Assembly: GCA_049509515.1 (NCBI GenBank)
Contig: JBEKZV010000025.1
Location: 4,093 to 68,092 of the forward strand
Direction: 5' to 3'
From: JBEKCP01 sp049509515
Lineage (GTDB): Bacteria > Planctomycetota > Planctomycetia > Pirellulales > Thermoguttaceae
DNA length: 64,000 nt
Shown: piece after piece, positions 38,371-46,278 of the stretch
Layout of the letters: each line of letters starts with the position of its first letter
How positions within the stretch are numbered: the stretch's first letter is position 1
Notes under the pieces: generated by a model
Databases searched by the model: none
What the model was told of the DNA's origin: nothing
The model's input: the letters and a program-made list of their open reading frames with translations, nothing else
Translations under genes and position numbers: made by a program

Positions 38371-39310
38371 GACCGAACTCCGGGTCCTCGCCGTCGTCCT
38401 GGTCGCATGGACCGCCGCCGAGTCGTTCTTTCCGCTGATGGGCACGCGTTTCTCGCGAGACTTGCGAGAAATCGGCGGGTTGCACCGGAAAGTGCGCCAG
38501 GGCTGTGCGACCGAAGACCTCAGCGCGCTGGTCCTCGGCAATTCGCTGAGCTTGCACGGATTCGACCGGGCGGTGATCCAAGCGGCCGCTCCCGCCGGGT
38601 TCGGCGTCCCGGTGAAGTTCACGTTCGTGGCCTTCGAGGGGGCGTTCATGACGGAGACGTTTCGCATCTACAAGCATTACGTGGAGCCGACCCCCGAACC
38701 GCCGAAGGTGCTCATCGTGCCCTTTGCCCAAACCGGCTTGGCGGATCAGTCCGGCGTCGAAATCGAGCGGATGGTTTATCATTGCGATTGGTCGGACGTG
38801 CACGAGGTGCTCAAGGACGAGGTGGGGCTGGGGCAGCTATGCGAGTTTCTGCACTGTTACCTCAGCCAGGCGTTCGCCAACCGTTTCCGCGTTCGGCAGT
38901 TCGTCTTCGAGCGTCTTCTGCCCGACTACCGGGAAAGCGAGATTCGCTTGCGGTCCGCCAATCGGCCGCCGGCCGCCGGTTCTTCCGCGAAGCGCGCATG
39001 GACGTACGACAAGCTCGACCGGATGCTCGACCTGTGCAGCCGCCGAGGGATCCGTGTCGCGATCCTGGCCATGCCCATCCAAAGTCACTATGACGTTCCC
39101 CCGCAGGTGCTCGACATCATCGCAAGATACGACATGGACCTGCTGGACATGCGCGACACCCCCGGCCTGGACGCCGGCAAGTTCAGCGATGCGACCCATC
39201 TCAACCCGGCGGGCGCCGAGGTATTCAGCGCTATCTTTGTGGATCGGTTTGCGCGATACCTCGCGGCCCGGAAACTGAACGGCAAGAGAAATCTCGCGAC
39301 TGTCCAGTGA
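38345..39310 (+). CDS. SGNH-fold acyltransferase partner (AlgJ/AlgX/DltD-like)
   Basis: 321 aa from ATG 38345, overlapping the MBOAT gene by 26 bp. A single N-terminal membrane anchor (TELRVLAVVLVAWTAAESFF) places the enzyme in the periplasm. ALVLGNSLSLHGFD carries the block-I Ser of SGNH enzymes, and SDATHLNPAGAEVFS carries the DxxH Asp-His pair. It should accept acyl groups delivered by the MBOAT protein and place them on a surface glycan. Family members are diverse at the sequence level, so the assignment rests on the fold motifs and the operon. Confidence 0.8.
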   Translation: MNSSTSSFRTELRVLAVVLVAWTAAESFFPLMGTRFSRDLREIGGLHRKVRQGCATEDLSALVLGNSLSLHGFDRAVIQAAAPAGFGVPVKFTFVAFEGAFMTETFRIYKHYVEPTPEPPKVLIVPFAQTGLADQSGVEIERMVYHCDWSDVHEVLKDEVGLGQLCEFLHCYLSQAFANRFRVRQFVFERLLPDYRESEIRLRSANRPPAAGSSAKRAWTYDKLDRMLDLCSRRGIRVAILAMPIQSHYDVPPQVLDIIARYDMDLLDMRDTPGLDAGKFSDATHLNPAGAEVFSAIFVDRFARYLAARKLNGKRNLATVQ

Positions 39311-39384
39311 AGGTCCGGGGATGACTCCGAGCGGTCCTGCGACGACAATAGCCCGCCACTGCCGTCGAGGACTGCCGGTTGCGA

Positions 39385-39430
39385 CCGTCAGTCTAGTCCG
39401 GCGCCGCTGATGATGGCGGTGGTCATGGTT
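39385..39430 (-). pseudogene. Second copy of the FAD-gene 5' end
   Basis: Minus-strand reading from the ATG at 39425 gives MTTAIISGAGLD then stop, copying MTTAIIIGAG of the FAD oxidoreductase. It is preceded by GGAGAG, a better ribosome site than the full gene has. It may be the original start region, cut off when the acyltransferase module entered. Confidence 0.65.
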
Positions 39431-39520
39431 CTCTCCGTTGGCAACGCGACGTCTTTTTCATCTCCACGCGAGGGCGCTGGATCGCCCCGGCAATCGCCTC
39501 AGTTTCAAGCCGAGCGGGGC

Positions 39521-40498
39521 TCACATCATCCCGCCCATTCCTCCCCCGTGCGGCGAAAAGGGAAGCTGTCCGGGAGAGGGAGGCTCGCGCTCGGGCATTC
39601 CGCCCTGCTTTTTTCCATTCTTGATTGTTTCCAAGGCTTGGGCCGCCGCGTCGCGGACCTCCGCGTCAGTATCTTGGAGCAGTCCGGTGAGGGCCGGGAC
39701 GGCCATCTTCGCCTCAGGACCTAAATCCCCCAGGGCCCTCGCGGCACCAATGCGGAATTCGCAGTCCTGGTCCCTGAGCGGTCGGGTGAGGGCCAGGATT
39801 GCCGCCTCCTGCTCGGAGACTATTTTCACCAGGGCCCAGGCGGCGTAAAGGCGAACGTCCGGGTCTTGGTCCTTGAGCAGCCGGGTGAGGGCCGCGACGG
39901 CAATTTTCGCCTGGGGGCCGATTCTCCCCAGGGCCCAGGCGGCGGTGCTGCGACCGCCCTCGTCCCGAAGCAGATCAGCGAGGGCCGCACTAGCCGCCTT
40001 GGCCTCGGAACCTAACTGCCCTAGGGCTGAAGCGGCGGCGGAGCGGACCCACCAGTTCTTGTCCGCGAGCAATTCGGTCAGCGCCGGGATGGCCGTCTTC
40101 GCCTCGGGCCCCATTCGCCCCAGGGCCCCGGCCGCATCCCTGCGGACGCCTGGGTCTTTGTCCCTGAGCAGTTCGGTGAGAGCCGGGATAGCCGTCTTCG
40201 CCTTGGGACCCAATCCCCCCAGGGCCGCCGCCGCTTCGCCGCGAATGCCGGCATCTTTATCCTCGAGCAGCTCGGTGAGAACCGGGATGGCTTTCGGACC
40301 GATGCTCCTCAGGGCCCAAAGGGCCACGCTTCTGTCCGGGAATTCCGTATCCTTGTTTTTCGCCCGGCTGGCCCATTCACTGAGGGTTCTTCCGTCGCAG
40401 ATCGGTTCCCTGGCCTGCGGCGTTGACGCGGGTTCCTGCCCGGCCCCAAAGCAGATGCCGGCAGGGGGGATGGCCAACAGCAGCCAGAACACTTTCAT
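39521..40498 (-). CDS. Secreted HEAT-repeat protein
   Basis: 325 aa. Signal peptide FWLLLAIPPAGICFGAG at residues 4-20. Seven to eight HEAT/PBS-lyase-type repeats follow with the consensus AIPALTELLRDKDPGVRRDA and ALGRMGPEAK, each about 37 residues and highly similar to one another, which suggests recent expansion by duplication. The C-terminus is Gly/Met-rich (GGGMGGMM). The role is protein-protein binding outside the cytoplasm. It is upstream of the FAD-gene 5' fragment on the same strand. No enzyme function is expected. Confidence 0.85.
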   Translation of the reverse strand: MKVFWLLLAIPPAGICFGAGQEPASTPQAREPICDGRTLSEWASRAKNKDTEFPDRSVALWALRSIGPKAIPVLTELLEDKDAGIRGEAAAALGGLGPKAKTAIPALTELLRDKDPGVRRDAAGALGRMGPEAKTAIPALTELLADKNWWVRSAAASALGQLGSEAKAASAALADLLRDEGGRSTAAWALGRIGPQAKIAVAALTRLLKDQDPDVRLYAAWALVKIVSEQEAAILALTRPLRDQDCEFRIGAARALGDLGPEAKMAVPALTGLLQDTDAEVRDAAAQALETIKNGKKQGGMPEREPPSPGQLPFSPHGGGMGGMM

Positions 40499-40588
40499 GT
40501 TCGTTTCCTCCTGCCTTGAAGTTCCCGAAACCCGCTCAGCAACTTCCCCACCGCCCCGGGATGCGCGACGCTGCCCAAGGGGGCGGAA

Positions 40589-40669
40589 GGGGACAGTCCC
40601 ATTTTCGCGGCGAAATAGGCCCGTTGTCGTGGCTCGATCGTCTCCGCCGCGAAAATTGGGACAGTCCCC
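40589..40669. repeat. REP-like long hairpin (GGGGACAGTCCC type)
   Basis: A 24-nt left arm (40589-40612) and a 25-nt right arm (40645-40669) pair with one extra base and one mismatch, around a 32-nt loop. The end motif GGGGACAGTCCC resembles GGGGACAGGTCC at 32779-32860, indicating one family. It lies between gmhA and the HEAT-repeat gene. Confidence 0.75.
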
Positions 40670-40685
40670 AGTGAACGATTGTCCC

Positions 40686-41294
40686 CTACCGCGCGTAGCG
40701 GCCGCAGGCGTTGATGCGGCCGTGCAGGTCGTCGACGATCCAGTGGATCAGGCAGCCGTGGATCGCCTCGACCATACCCATGTCGTCCAGGGGGACGTGG
40801 ATGCCCGCCTGCTGGATCTGGCGGAGCTTGCCGCCGCCGAAGCCGGTCATGCCGAAAGTCACCAGGCCGTGGCGGTTGGCCCACTCGACGGCGGCCAGCA
40901 CGTTGGGGCTGTTGCCCGAGCCGCTGATGCCGATGGCCAGGTCGCCCCGCTGTCCGAAATTCATCAACTGCTGCACGAAGATCTGGTCGTAGCCGCAGTC
41001 GTTGCCCACGGCGGTGAGCCAGCCGACGTTATCGGTGAGGCTCATGACCCGCAGCCGCCGCTTCGTCTCGTCGCGGAGGTCCGCCTCGCGGAGGGTGCCC
41101 TTGGCCAGGTCTTCGCACAGGTGCGAGGCGGAGCAGGCCGAGCCGCCGTTGCCGAAGATGAACACCGAGCGGCCGTCCCGCCACGTCTGGTGGAGCAGGT
41201 CGGCCAACTGCTCGACCTCGGTTGGACTGACCCGCGCGAGCTCGGTTTGGAGCCGGCCCAGGTATGCGGTGAAATCGAGTGACGTGCCGAGCAT
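40686..41294 (-). CDS. gmhA: D-sedoheptulose 7-phosphate isomerase
   Basis: 202 aa SIS-domain protein. FIFGNGGSACSASHLCEDLA (about 45-64), DCGYDQIFVQQL and GISGSGNSPNVLAAVEWA are the GmhA sugar-phosphate-binding loops. It makes D-glycero-manno-heptose 7-phosphate for surface heptose. Length is standard. The ATG at 41294 lies 6 bp from a heptamer array that occupies the place where a ribosome site should be, so its expression signals are unclear. Downstream of it lies a REP-like hairpin. The nucleotide-sugar dehydrogenase gene precedes it on the same strand. Confidence 0.9.
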   Translation of the reverse strand: MLGTSLDFTAYLGRLQTELARVSPTEVEQLADLLHQTWRDGRSVFIFGNGGSACSASHLCEDLAKGTLREADLRDETKRRLRVMSLTDNVGWLTAVGNDCGYDQIFVQQLMNFGQRGDLAIGISGSGNSPNVLAAVEWANRHGLVTFGMTGFGGGKLRQIQQAGIHVPLDDMGMVEAIHGCLIHWIVDDLHGRINACGRYAR

Positions 41295-41299
41295 AGCGA

Positions 41300-41423
41300 G
41301 GGATTGGGGATTGGGGATTAGGGATTGGGGATTAGGGATTGGGGATTAGGGATTGGGGATTTGAGATTTCAGATTGGAAGTAGCCCGTCGCGGCTTCCCT
41401 CTAATCCCTAATCCCCAATCCCT
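41300..41423. repeat. Heptamer array with inverted tail
   Basis: Nine units of GGGGATT/GGGATTA-type heptamers (41300-41361) are followed, after a 36-bp spacer, by their exact inverse (CTAATCCCTAATCCCCAATC, 41401-41420), so the whole element can form a hairpin. It fills the space between the nucleotide-sugar dehydrogenase stop and the gmhA start. Confidence 0.85.
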
Positions 41424-41430
41424 TGGTTGT

Positions 41431-42750
41431 TCAAGCTTTGACGATCTTCTCCCGCCCCTGGCGGACGTTCTTGGTGGCGTTGCGGGTGTCGACCACCAGC
41501 CGCGCGTGCCGCACGACGAGCTCGTAGTCGTAGGCCGCGTGGTCGGTGGCCACGAGCACGCAATCCTGGGCGGCCAGGTAGGCGGGCTCCAGCGGGCAAC
41601 TGGCCATGTCCGGCAGGCGGTAGTGGCGCATGGCGGGCAGCCGCGGGATGTAGGGATCGTTGTAGCTCAGCACCGCCCCCTTGGCCAAGAGCAATTCCAT
41701 GAGCCGGAAGGACGGGCTTTCCCGCGGGTCGTCCACGTCCCGCTTGTAGGCCACGCCCAGGACGGCCACCCGGCTGCCGCGGAGTGCCGTGCCGCGATCG
41801 TTCAGCGCGTCCATGACCCGCTGGACCACGTACTCCGGCATGCCGCTGTTGATTTCGCCCGCCAACTCGATGAAGCGGGTGGTCATGCCGTTGCGGCGGG
41901 CCAACCAGGTGAGGTAGAAGGGGTCGATGGGGATGCAGTGCCCGCCCAGTCCCGGCCCCGGGTAGAATGCCTGGAACCCGAAGGGCTTGGTCCGCGCCGC
42001 GTCGATCACCTCCCAGACGTCGATGCCCATGCGGGTGAACAGGACCTTCAGCTCGTTGACCAGGGCGATGTTGACCGCGCGGTACGTGTTCTCCAGGATC
42101 TTGGCGGCCTCGGCGACTTCGCAGGTCGAGACCGGCACGACCTGGGCCACCGCGGCGGCATACAAAGCCTGGGCCAGGCGGCCGCTCGGGGCGTCGATCC
42201 CGCCGACCACCTTTGGGATCCGCTCGGCCGAGAACTGCGGATTGCCCGGGTCCTCGCGCTCGGGACTGAAGGCCAGGTAGAAATCGCGGCCGGCCGCCAG
42301 GCTGCCCGCGGCGAGGATCGGCAGGACCACTTCCCGCGTCGTCCCCGGATAGGTCGTGCTCTCCAGCACCACCAACTGCCCGCGGCGGAGCGTGCGGGCG
42401 ATCTGGCGGGCCGTCTGCTCGATGAAGGTCAGGTCCGGGTCGCGGCTCGCGCTCAGGGGGGTGGGCACGCAGATCAGCAGGGCGTCGGGCTCGCCGAGCC
42501 GCCCCATGTCGGCCGTGGGAACGAAGGCCCCGCTCTGGACGCAGGCGGCGATCCATTCGGCCGGGATGTGCCGGATGTAGCTCTTGCCGGCCAGGAGGTC
42601 TTGGACCTTGGCCTGGTCGACGTCGAAGCCCATGGTGCGGAAGCCGGCCGCCACGAAGGCCCGCACCAACGGCAGGCCGACGTAGCCCAGCCCGATGACG
42701 CCCACGGTAGCCGAGCGGTCCTGGATTGCCTGTTCGAGGGGTAGGGGCAT
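41431..42750 (-). CDS. Nucleotide-sugar 6-dehydrogenase (UDP-GlcNAc/UDP-Glc type)
   Basis: 439 aa. NAD-binding VGVIGLGYVGLPL (16-28), then LLICVPTPL, VVLESTTYPGTTREVV, YLAFSPEREDPGN, the catalytic-Cys segment PGPGLGGHCIPIDPFYLT and VAVLGVAYKRDVDDPRESPS near the end. The PGTT/EREDPGN form is that of WbpA-like enzymes, which oxidise C6 of UDP-GlcNAc to UDP-GlcNAcA; UDP-glucose is also possible. It supplies a uronic acid for the surface polymer. It is followed on the same strand by a heptamer array and gmhA, and preceded by the divergent toxin-antitoxin operon. Confidence 0.92.
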   Translation of the reverse strand: MPLPLEQAIQDRSATVGVIGLGYVGLPLVRAFVAAGFRTMGFDVDQAKVQDLLAGKSYIRHIPAEWIAACVQSGAFVPTADMGRLGEPDALLICVPTPLSASRDPDLTFIEQTARQIARTLRRGQLVVLESTTYPGTTREVVLPILAAGSLAAGRDFYLAFSPEREDPGNPQFSAERIPKVVGGIDAPSGRLAQALYAAAVAQVVPVSTCEVAEAAKILENTYRAVNIALVNELKVLFTRMGIDVWEVIDAARTKPFGFQAFYPGPGLGGHCIPIDPFYLTWLARRNGMTTRFIELAGEINSGMPEYVVQRVMDALNDRGTALRGSRVAVLGVAYKRDVDDPRESPSFRLMELLLAKGAVLSYNDPYIPRLPAMRHYRLPDMASCPLEPAYLAAQDCVLVATDHAAYDYELVVRHARLVVDTRNATKNVRQGREKIVKA

Positions 42751-42900
42751 GGGAGGGTCGCCAAAACTAGAGATTAGACGGCGAAATGGAGTTTCAGGCC
42801 CCTCGCTGTAGGGGTCTGCGGCGCACGACTACCGCAATTCTAGCACACGCAGCGAGGGTGCAAAGGCCGCGTTCGGCTGCCAACAGGCTGCCACCCGGGG

Positions 42901-42950
42901 GCCCTTGACACTAGGCCGCTGTATCGATATGATATTTGTCATACAAGGGC
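42901..42950 (+). promoter_or_regulatory. Strong promoter and nested operator of the AbrB/PIN operon
   Basis: TTGACA (42904-42909) and TATGAT (42928-42933) are 18 bp apart, an almost perfect sigma-70 promoter. Over the -10 lies the palindrome TATGA-TATTTG-TCATA (42928-42943), and outside it GCCCTTG / CAAGGGC (42901-42907, 42944-42950) pair, giving nested inverted repeats. Antitoxin binding here would autorepress the operon, as usual for AbrB-type antitoxins. GAGG just before the ATG is the ribosome site. Confidence 0.75.
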
Positions 42951-42969
42951 CTGATCGATCGAGGTACCC

Positions 42970-43176
42970 ATGACGACCGTTACCATTTCGCCAAAGTTCC
43001 AGGTGGTCATTCCCAAGCCGATTCGCGAGCAACTGCGGCTTTCGCCCGGGCAAAAGGTGCAGGCCATGGTCTACGGCGATCGTATCGAGCTGATTCCCGT
43101 CCGTTCGCCCCGGGAACTGCGCGGCCGCTTTCCGGGGCTGGACACGCGAGTCGAGCGCGAAAGCGATCGGACATGA
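42970..43176 (+). CDS. vapB: AbrB/MazE-type antitoxin
   Basis: 68 aa. MTTVTISPKFQVVIPKPIRE and LRLSPGQKVQAMVYGDRIEL form the swapped-hairpin beta-barrel of AbrB-fold DNA-binding antitoxins. The C-terminal tail (RGRFPGLDTRVERESD) should wrap the toxin. It starts behind GAGGTACCC and overlaps the toxin start by ATGA at 43173-43176. It is transcribed divergently from the nucleotide-sugar dehydrogenase and has its own operator. Unlike the other toxin-antitoxin remains in this window it looks complete. Confidence 0.9.
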   Translation: MTTVTISPKFQVVIPKPIREQLRLSPGQKVQAMVYGDRIELIPVRSPRELRGRFPGLDTRVERESDRT

Positions 43177-43559
43177 ACCTCGTGGATTCGAGTGCCTGGC
43201 TCGAATACTTCGCCGGCGGCGCGAATGCCCCGTTCTTCGCCGCCGCGATCGAGAAGACGGAAGATCTGCTCGTTCCCACGGTGGTTCTCTACGAGGTCTT
43301 CAAGCGGGTCTTGCAACAGTGCAACGAAGACGACGCCTTGCAGGTTGCCGCCGTGATGCGGCAGGGCACCGTGGTGGATCTGGACACACGCCTTGCCCTG
43401 GCCGCCGCCGGAATCAGCCGGAACATCAAGCTGGCGATGGCCGACAGCGTCATTCTGGCCACCGCGCGGGCCCACGGGGCCACCATTTGGACCCAGGACG
43501 CCGACTTCAAGGGCCTGCCGGCGGTGCAGTACCGCGAGCCAAAGGGCGGGCGGGCCTAG
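43173..43559 (+). CDS. vapC: PIN-domain RNase toxin
   Basis: 128 aa. MNLVDSSAWLEYF has the first catalytic Asp (5), VVLYEVFKRVL the Glu (about 41), MADSVILATA the third acidic residue (about 93) and WTQDADFKGLPAV the fourth. This full set of PIN acidic residues implies an active Mg-dependent RNase, usually cutting tRNA or rRNA. It overlaps the antitoxin by four bases and ends directly against the stop of a convergent gene (43559/43560). Confidence 0.9.
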   Translation: MNLVDSSAWLEYFAGGANAPFFAAAIEKTEDLLVPTVVLYEVFKRVLQQCNEDDALQVAAVMRQGTVVDLDTRLALAAAGISRNIKLAMADSVILATARAHGATIWTQDADFKGLPAVQYREPKGGRA

Positions 43560-44120
43560 CTAGTGGATCGAGACGATTCGCTCGAGCACGTCTTGCAGGC
43601 GTTTGCGGTGGGGGGAGGCGGTGCGGGGCAGGGCCTTTTCGATGGCCCGCTGCACCTGGGCCAATTGCGCGGGGGTCAAGGGGAGGAACTGCGTGCCCGC
43701 AGGGACCTCCGCCAGTCGCTGCCTGAGCGGGGGCGAGAGGTGCGTGACGCGGACGAGCGATTCCCGTTCCTGCTCGGACAGCCGGACGCCGGCGCGGAGT
43801 GCGGCCCGGGCGCCCTCGAGCGGGGAGATGGTCTTGGTGCCGCGGCGGGCCAGGGTGGCCGCGAGGCGGCGGTACAGGCGGCGGAGCCCTCGCGCAGCGG
43901 CCTTCTCGCTGGAGAGCAGCGATTCCAGGGCGACGTGCATCGTCAGGACGTTGAGCTCCTGCCAGGTGAAGGGCACGGCCTCTCCGGCCGGCGTCTCCTG
44001 GATGCGGCGAACCAAGCGGGTCTCCCAGGAGCCGAGCTCGTCGGCCAGCAGCGTCCGCTCGTCTTCGCTCAGGGCCAGCCTGATCGCCTTGACGCCGTGG
44101 GCGGGTTTGTCGTGGGGCAT
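43560..44120 (-). CDS. Hypothetical helical protein
   Basis: 186 aa from ATG 44120. It reads KAIRLALSEDERTLLADELG and SWETRLVRRIQETPAGEAVP, then Arg/Ala-rich helical segments and LPLTPAQLAQVQRAIEKALP. No signal peptide or known catalytic motif is visible. The repeated L-(S/T)-x-x-(E/Q)-(R/L) helices resemble small DNA- or protein-binding modules, but no family can be named. It lies 47 bp after the DUF4838-like gene and its stop touches that of the convergent PIN toxin. Confidence 0.65.
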   Translation of the reverse strand: MPHDKPAHGVKAIRLALSEDERTLLADELGSWETRLVRRIQETPAGEAVPFTWQELNVLTMHVALESLLSSEKAAARGLRRLYRRLAATLARRGTKTISPLEGARAALRAGVRLSEQERESLVRVTHLSPPLRQRLAEVPAGTQFLPLTPAQLAQVQRAIEKALPRTASPHRKRLQDVLERIVSIH

Positions 44121-44167
44121 GGTGTCGTGGGTTCCCGGGCGTGAGGTGGTTGTCTTGGGGCAGTCTG

Positions 44168-46240
44168 TCAGGGGGCCTGCTTGTCCCCGGCCTTGCGGAG
44201 AGTTCCGGGAAGCGAGCCGTCTTTCTCCAGGGCCTGGAAGTCCCAGGTGAAAGGGACGCCGAGCTTGAGCTTGGGATCGCCCCCGTTGCTGTCGATCTGC
44301 TGATCCCAGATTTGCCAGTTGGGGAAGTAGTCGGCGACGAAGGCCGGGTCCGCCCGGCGGAGGTCGTGAATCTCGGCCGCCAGCGCGCGATAGCCCAGCA
44401 CCAGGCCCTTGAGCCGCTCGAATCCTTCGCGGGTCGGCCGCTGCTGGTAGGCGCGGTAGGCATGGCCGGCGCGGGCGATTCCCGAGAGCTGCCGGTGGCT
44501 CAGCTCGACGAGTCGCAGCCAGCCGCCGGCGCGCGGGCTGTCGAGGGCCTCGGCCCGGGCCTTGGCCAGCAGGGCGTCCATCTCGTCCAGCACCGGGAGC
44601 GGGTACAGCCCGAGCATGTACGTCACGGCGTCCGGGGCGCCGTAGCGATCGTTGTCGAGCCGCTGATAGAGCAGGTCGTAGTATTTCTTCATCGTACCGG
44701 CAGCCAGACCGAAGGACAGGCGGCAGTACTCGTCCAGCAAGCCCTCCGAATCCAAGGAAGGATCGTTCATCAGCCGCGCCACCGCGTAGTACGCCGGGCC
44801 CTCGGAACCCCAACTCTCGCCGCCGCCGCAGAAGTAGATCCCCTTGACGTTGCAGCGATAGAGGCTGCGGATCTCGTCGGCCATCCTCCGCGGCGTGGAT
44901 TTGGGCGCCAAGCCGGGGTCGTGGTAGAGTCCGAAGTAATAGGCATAGACGGTCAATCCGGAGGGGATCCGCTGCGCCCAGGCCCGCAACCCCGCTTCGT
45001 GCCCGGCCGCCAGCCTGGCGCGGTCGATTGCCCCGGGGGCAAGGAACGCCGCCGCCAGCCGCTCCGTCAGGCCCACTTCGCCGATCACGTTGGCCGGATA
45101 GCGGTCGATGCGGGCCGAAGGCTTGACGGTCGGCTCGTACAGCAACAGGTGCACGAAGTGGTCCGGGTGGGTCGCCTGCAGCATCCTGATCACGTTGTAG
45201 TGCGGGATGTGTACCTGCTCGCGGAACTCGCCGGGCTTGTCCAGGGCCCGGCAGGCGGGGCACTCGCAGGGGCGGTATCCGTCCGACTGTCCCAGTTGGA
45301 CCCAGTCGTAGCCCTCGTCGAACTTCTTGCGGATGGCCTCGGCCAGCAGTTTTTGCACCTCGGGGTTGCTGGGACAGAGGAAGTAATTGTCGCCTTCGGG
45401 CTTGATCCGCTTTCCGCCGGACATGCGGAAGTACTCGGGATGGGTGTCCCAGTAGGTGGCGGGAACGAACGTACACCACGTATGACCGCCCCGCGAGTAC
45501 AGGTTCACCGTCGTGCGGAAGCCGTGGACTATCGACCAGTCGCCCAAGCCCACCAGCCGCGGGTGCGCGAAGAGGAATTGGGGGTTGAACGTCACCGCGA
45601 GATCGTCCGGCACGGAGACGGTCTGGACCTCCGGCGCGAAGAAGCCCTTCGCGGTGGGCTGAACCCAGCGGAAGCCCAGCCGCTCCAGCAATCCGAATGC
45701 GGCGCGACAGCTTCCCTGGATTTGGCAGCCGCCGAGCAGCTTGGCCGTGCGGGCGGCATCGCGGCCCAGGAGGAACACGATGCCCGGCTCGGCCACCCCG
45801 CGGGACTCGCCGGCGGAGACTCCCCGCGGGCCGCCGGCGACCATGGCCGAGAACTCCGGGCGGACCACGATGCGATAGCCGTCCCCTTGCAGGCCCTCGG
45901 GCGTAATGCCCGCTTTTTCCGCGAGCCTGGTGCGGCCCACGGAGATCAGCGTTCCCGGCGGCGGGATGAGGTCCGTGACTGTCTTCAGTTCCGCGCCGGT
46001 AGCGATCTTCAAGTACCTGGTCAGCACGGCCGCCGCCGCTTGCTCGGAAGGCAAAGCCTCCCGCGGGACGACGATGGTTGCTACCGGCTGCCCCCGGCGA
46101 ACCAGGTCCAGGCCGTTGCCGGCGTTGGCCGCCAGCAGCACAACGGCAACGGCCGCGGCGGCGCAGAGCCGAAAGGCAGGGTGGGGCGACGGGCAGCGAC
46201 GCCTTACACCCTTCATTGAAACCGCAACAAGCTGTGCCAT
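44168..46240 (-). CDS. Secreted DUF4838-type protein (glycoside-hydrolase-like)
   Basis: 690 aa from ATG 46240. A signal peptide or anchor lies at residues 23-40 (AFRLCAAAAVAVVLLAANAG). A small alpha/beta head with VPREALPSEQAAAAVLTRYL is followed by a large TIM-barrel-like part containing WVQPTAKGFFAPEVQ, HPEYFRMSGGKRIKPEGDN, WVQLGQSDGYRPCECPACRA and GIYFCGGGESWGSEG. The alpha-glucuronidase-like N-terminal plus DUF4838 layout is common in planctomycetes and Bacteroidetes and is thought to act on glycans; activity is unproven. It follows the LuxC-like gene by 38 bp, so it may share the acyl-cluster transcript. Confidence 0.8.
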   Translation of the reverse strand: MAQLVAVSMKGVRRRCPSPHPAFRLCAAAAVAVVLLAANAGNGLDLVRRGQPVATIVVPREALPSEQAAAAVLTRYLKIATGAELKTVTDLIPPPGTLISVGRTRLAEKAGITPEGLQGDGYRIVVRPEFSAMVAGGPRGVSAGESRGVAEPGIVFLLGRDAARTAKLLGGCQIQGSCRAAFGLLERLGFRWVQPTAKGFFAPEVQTVSVPDDLAVTFNPQFLFAHPRLVGLGDWSIVHGFRTTVNLYSRGGHTWCTFVPATYWDTHPEYFRMSGGKRIKPEGDNYFLCPSNPEVQKLLAEAIRKKFDEGYDWVQLGQSDGYRPCECPACRALDKPGEFREQVHIPHYNVIRMLQATHPDHFVHLLLYEPTVKPSARIDRYPANVIGEVGLTERLAAAFLAPGAIDRARLAAGHEAGLRAWAQRIPSGLTVYAYYFGLYHDPGLAPKSTPRRMADEIRSLYRCNVKGIYFCGGGESWGSEGPAYYAVARLMNDPSLDSEGLLDEYCRLSFGLAAGTMKKYYDLLYQRLDNDRYGAPDAVTYMLGLYPLPVLDEMDALLAKARAEALDSPRAGGWLRLVELSHRQLSGIARAGHAYRAYQQRPTREGFERLKGLVLGYRALAAEIHDLRRADPAFVADYFPNWQIWDQQIDSNGGDPKLKLGVPFTWDFQALEKDGSLPGTLRKAGDKQAP

Positions 46241-46278
46241 GGGAGCCCTGCCTTTCGTGGGGAGTTGGAGATATTCTG

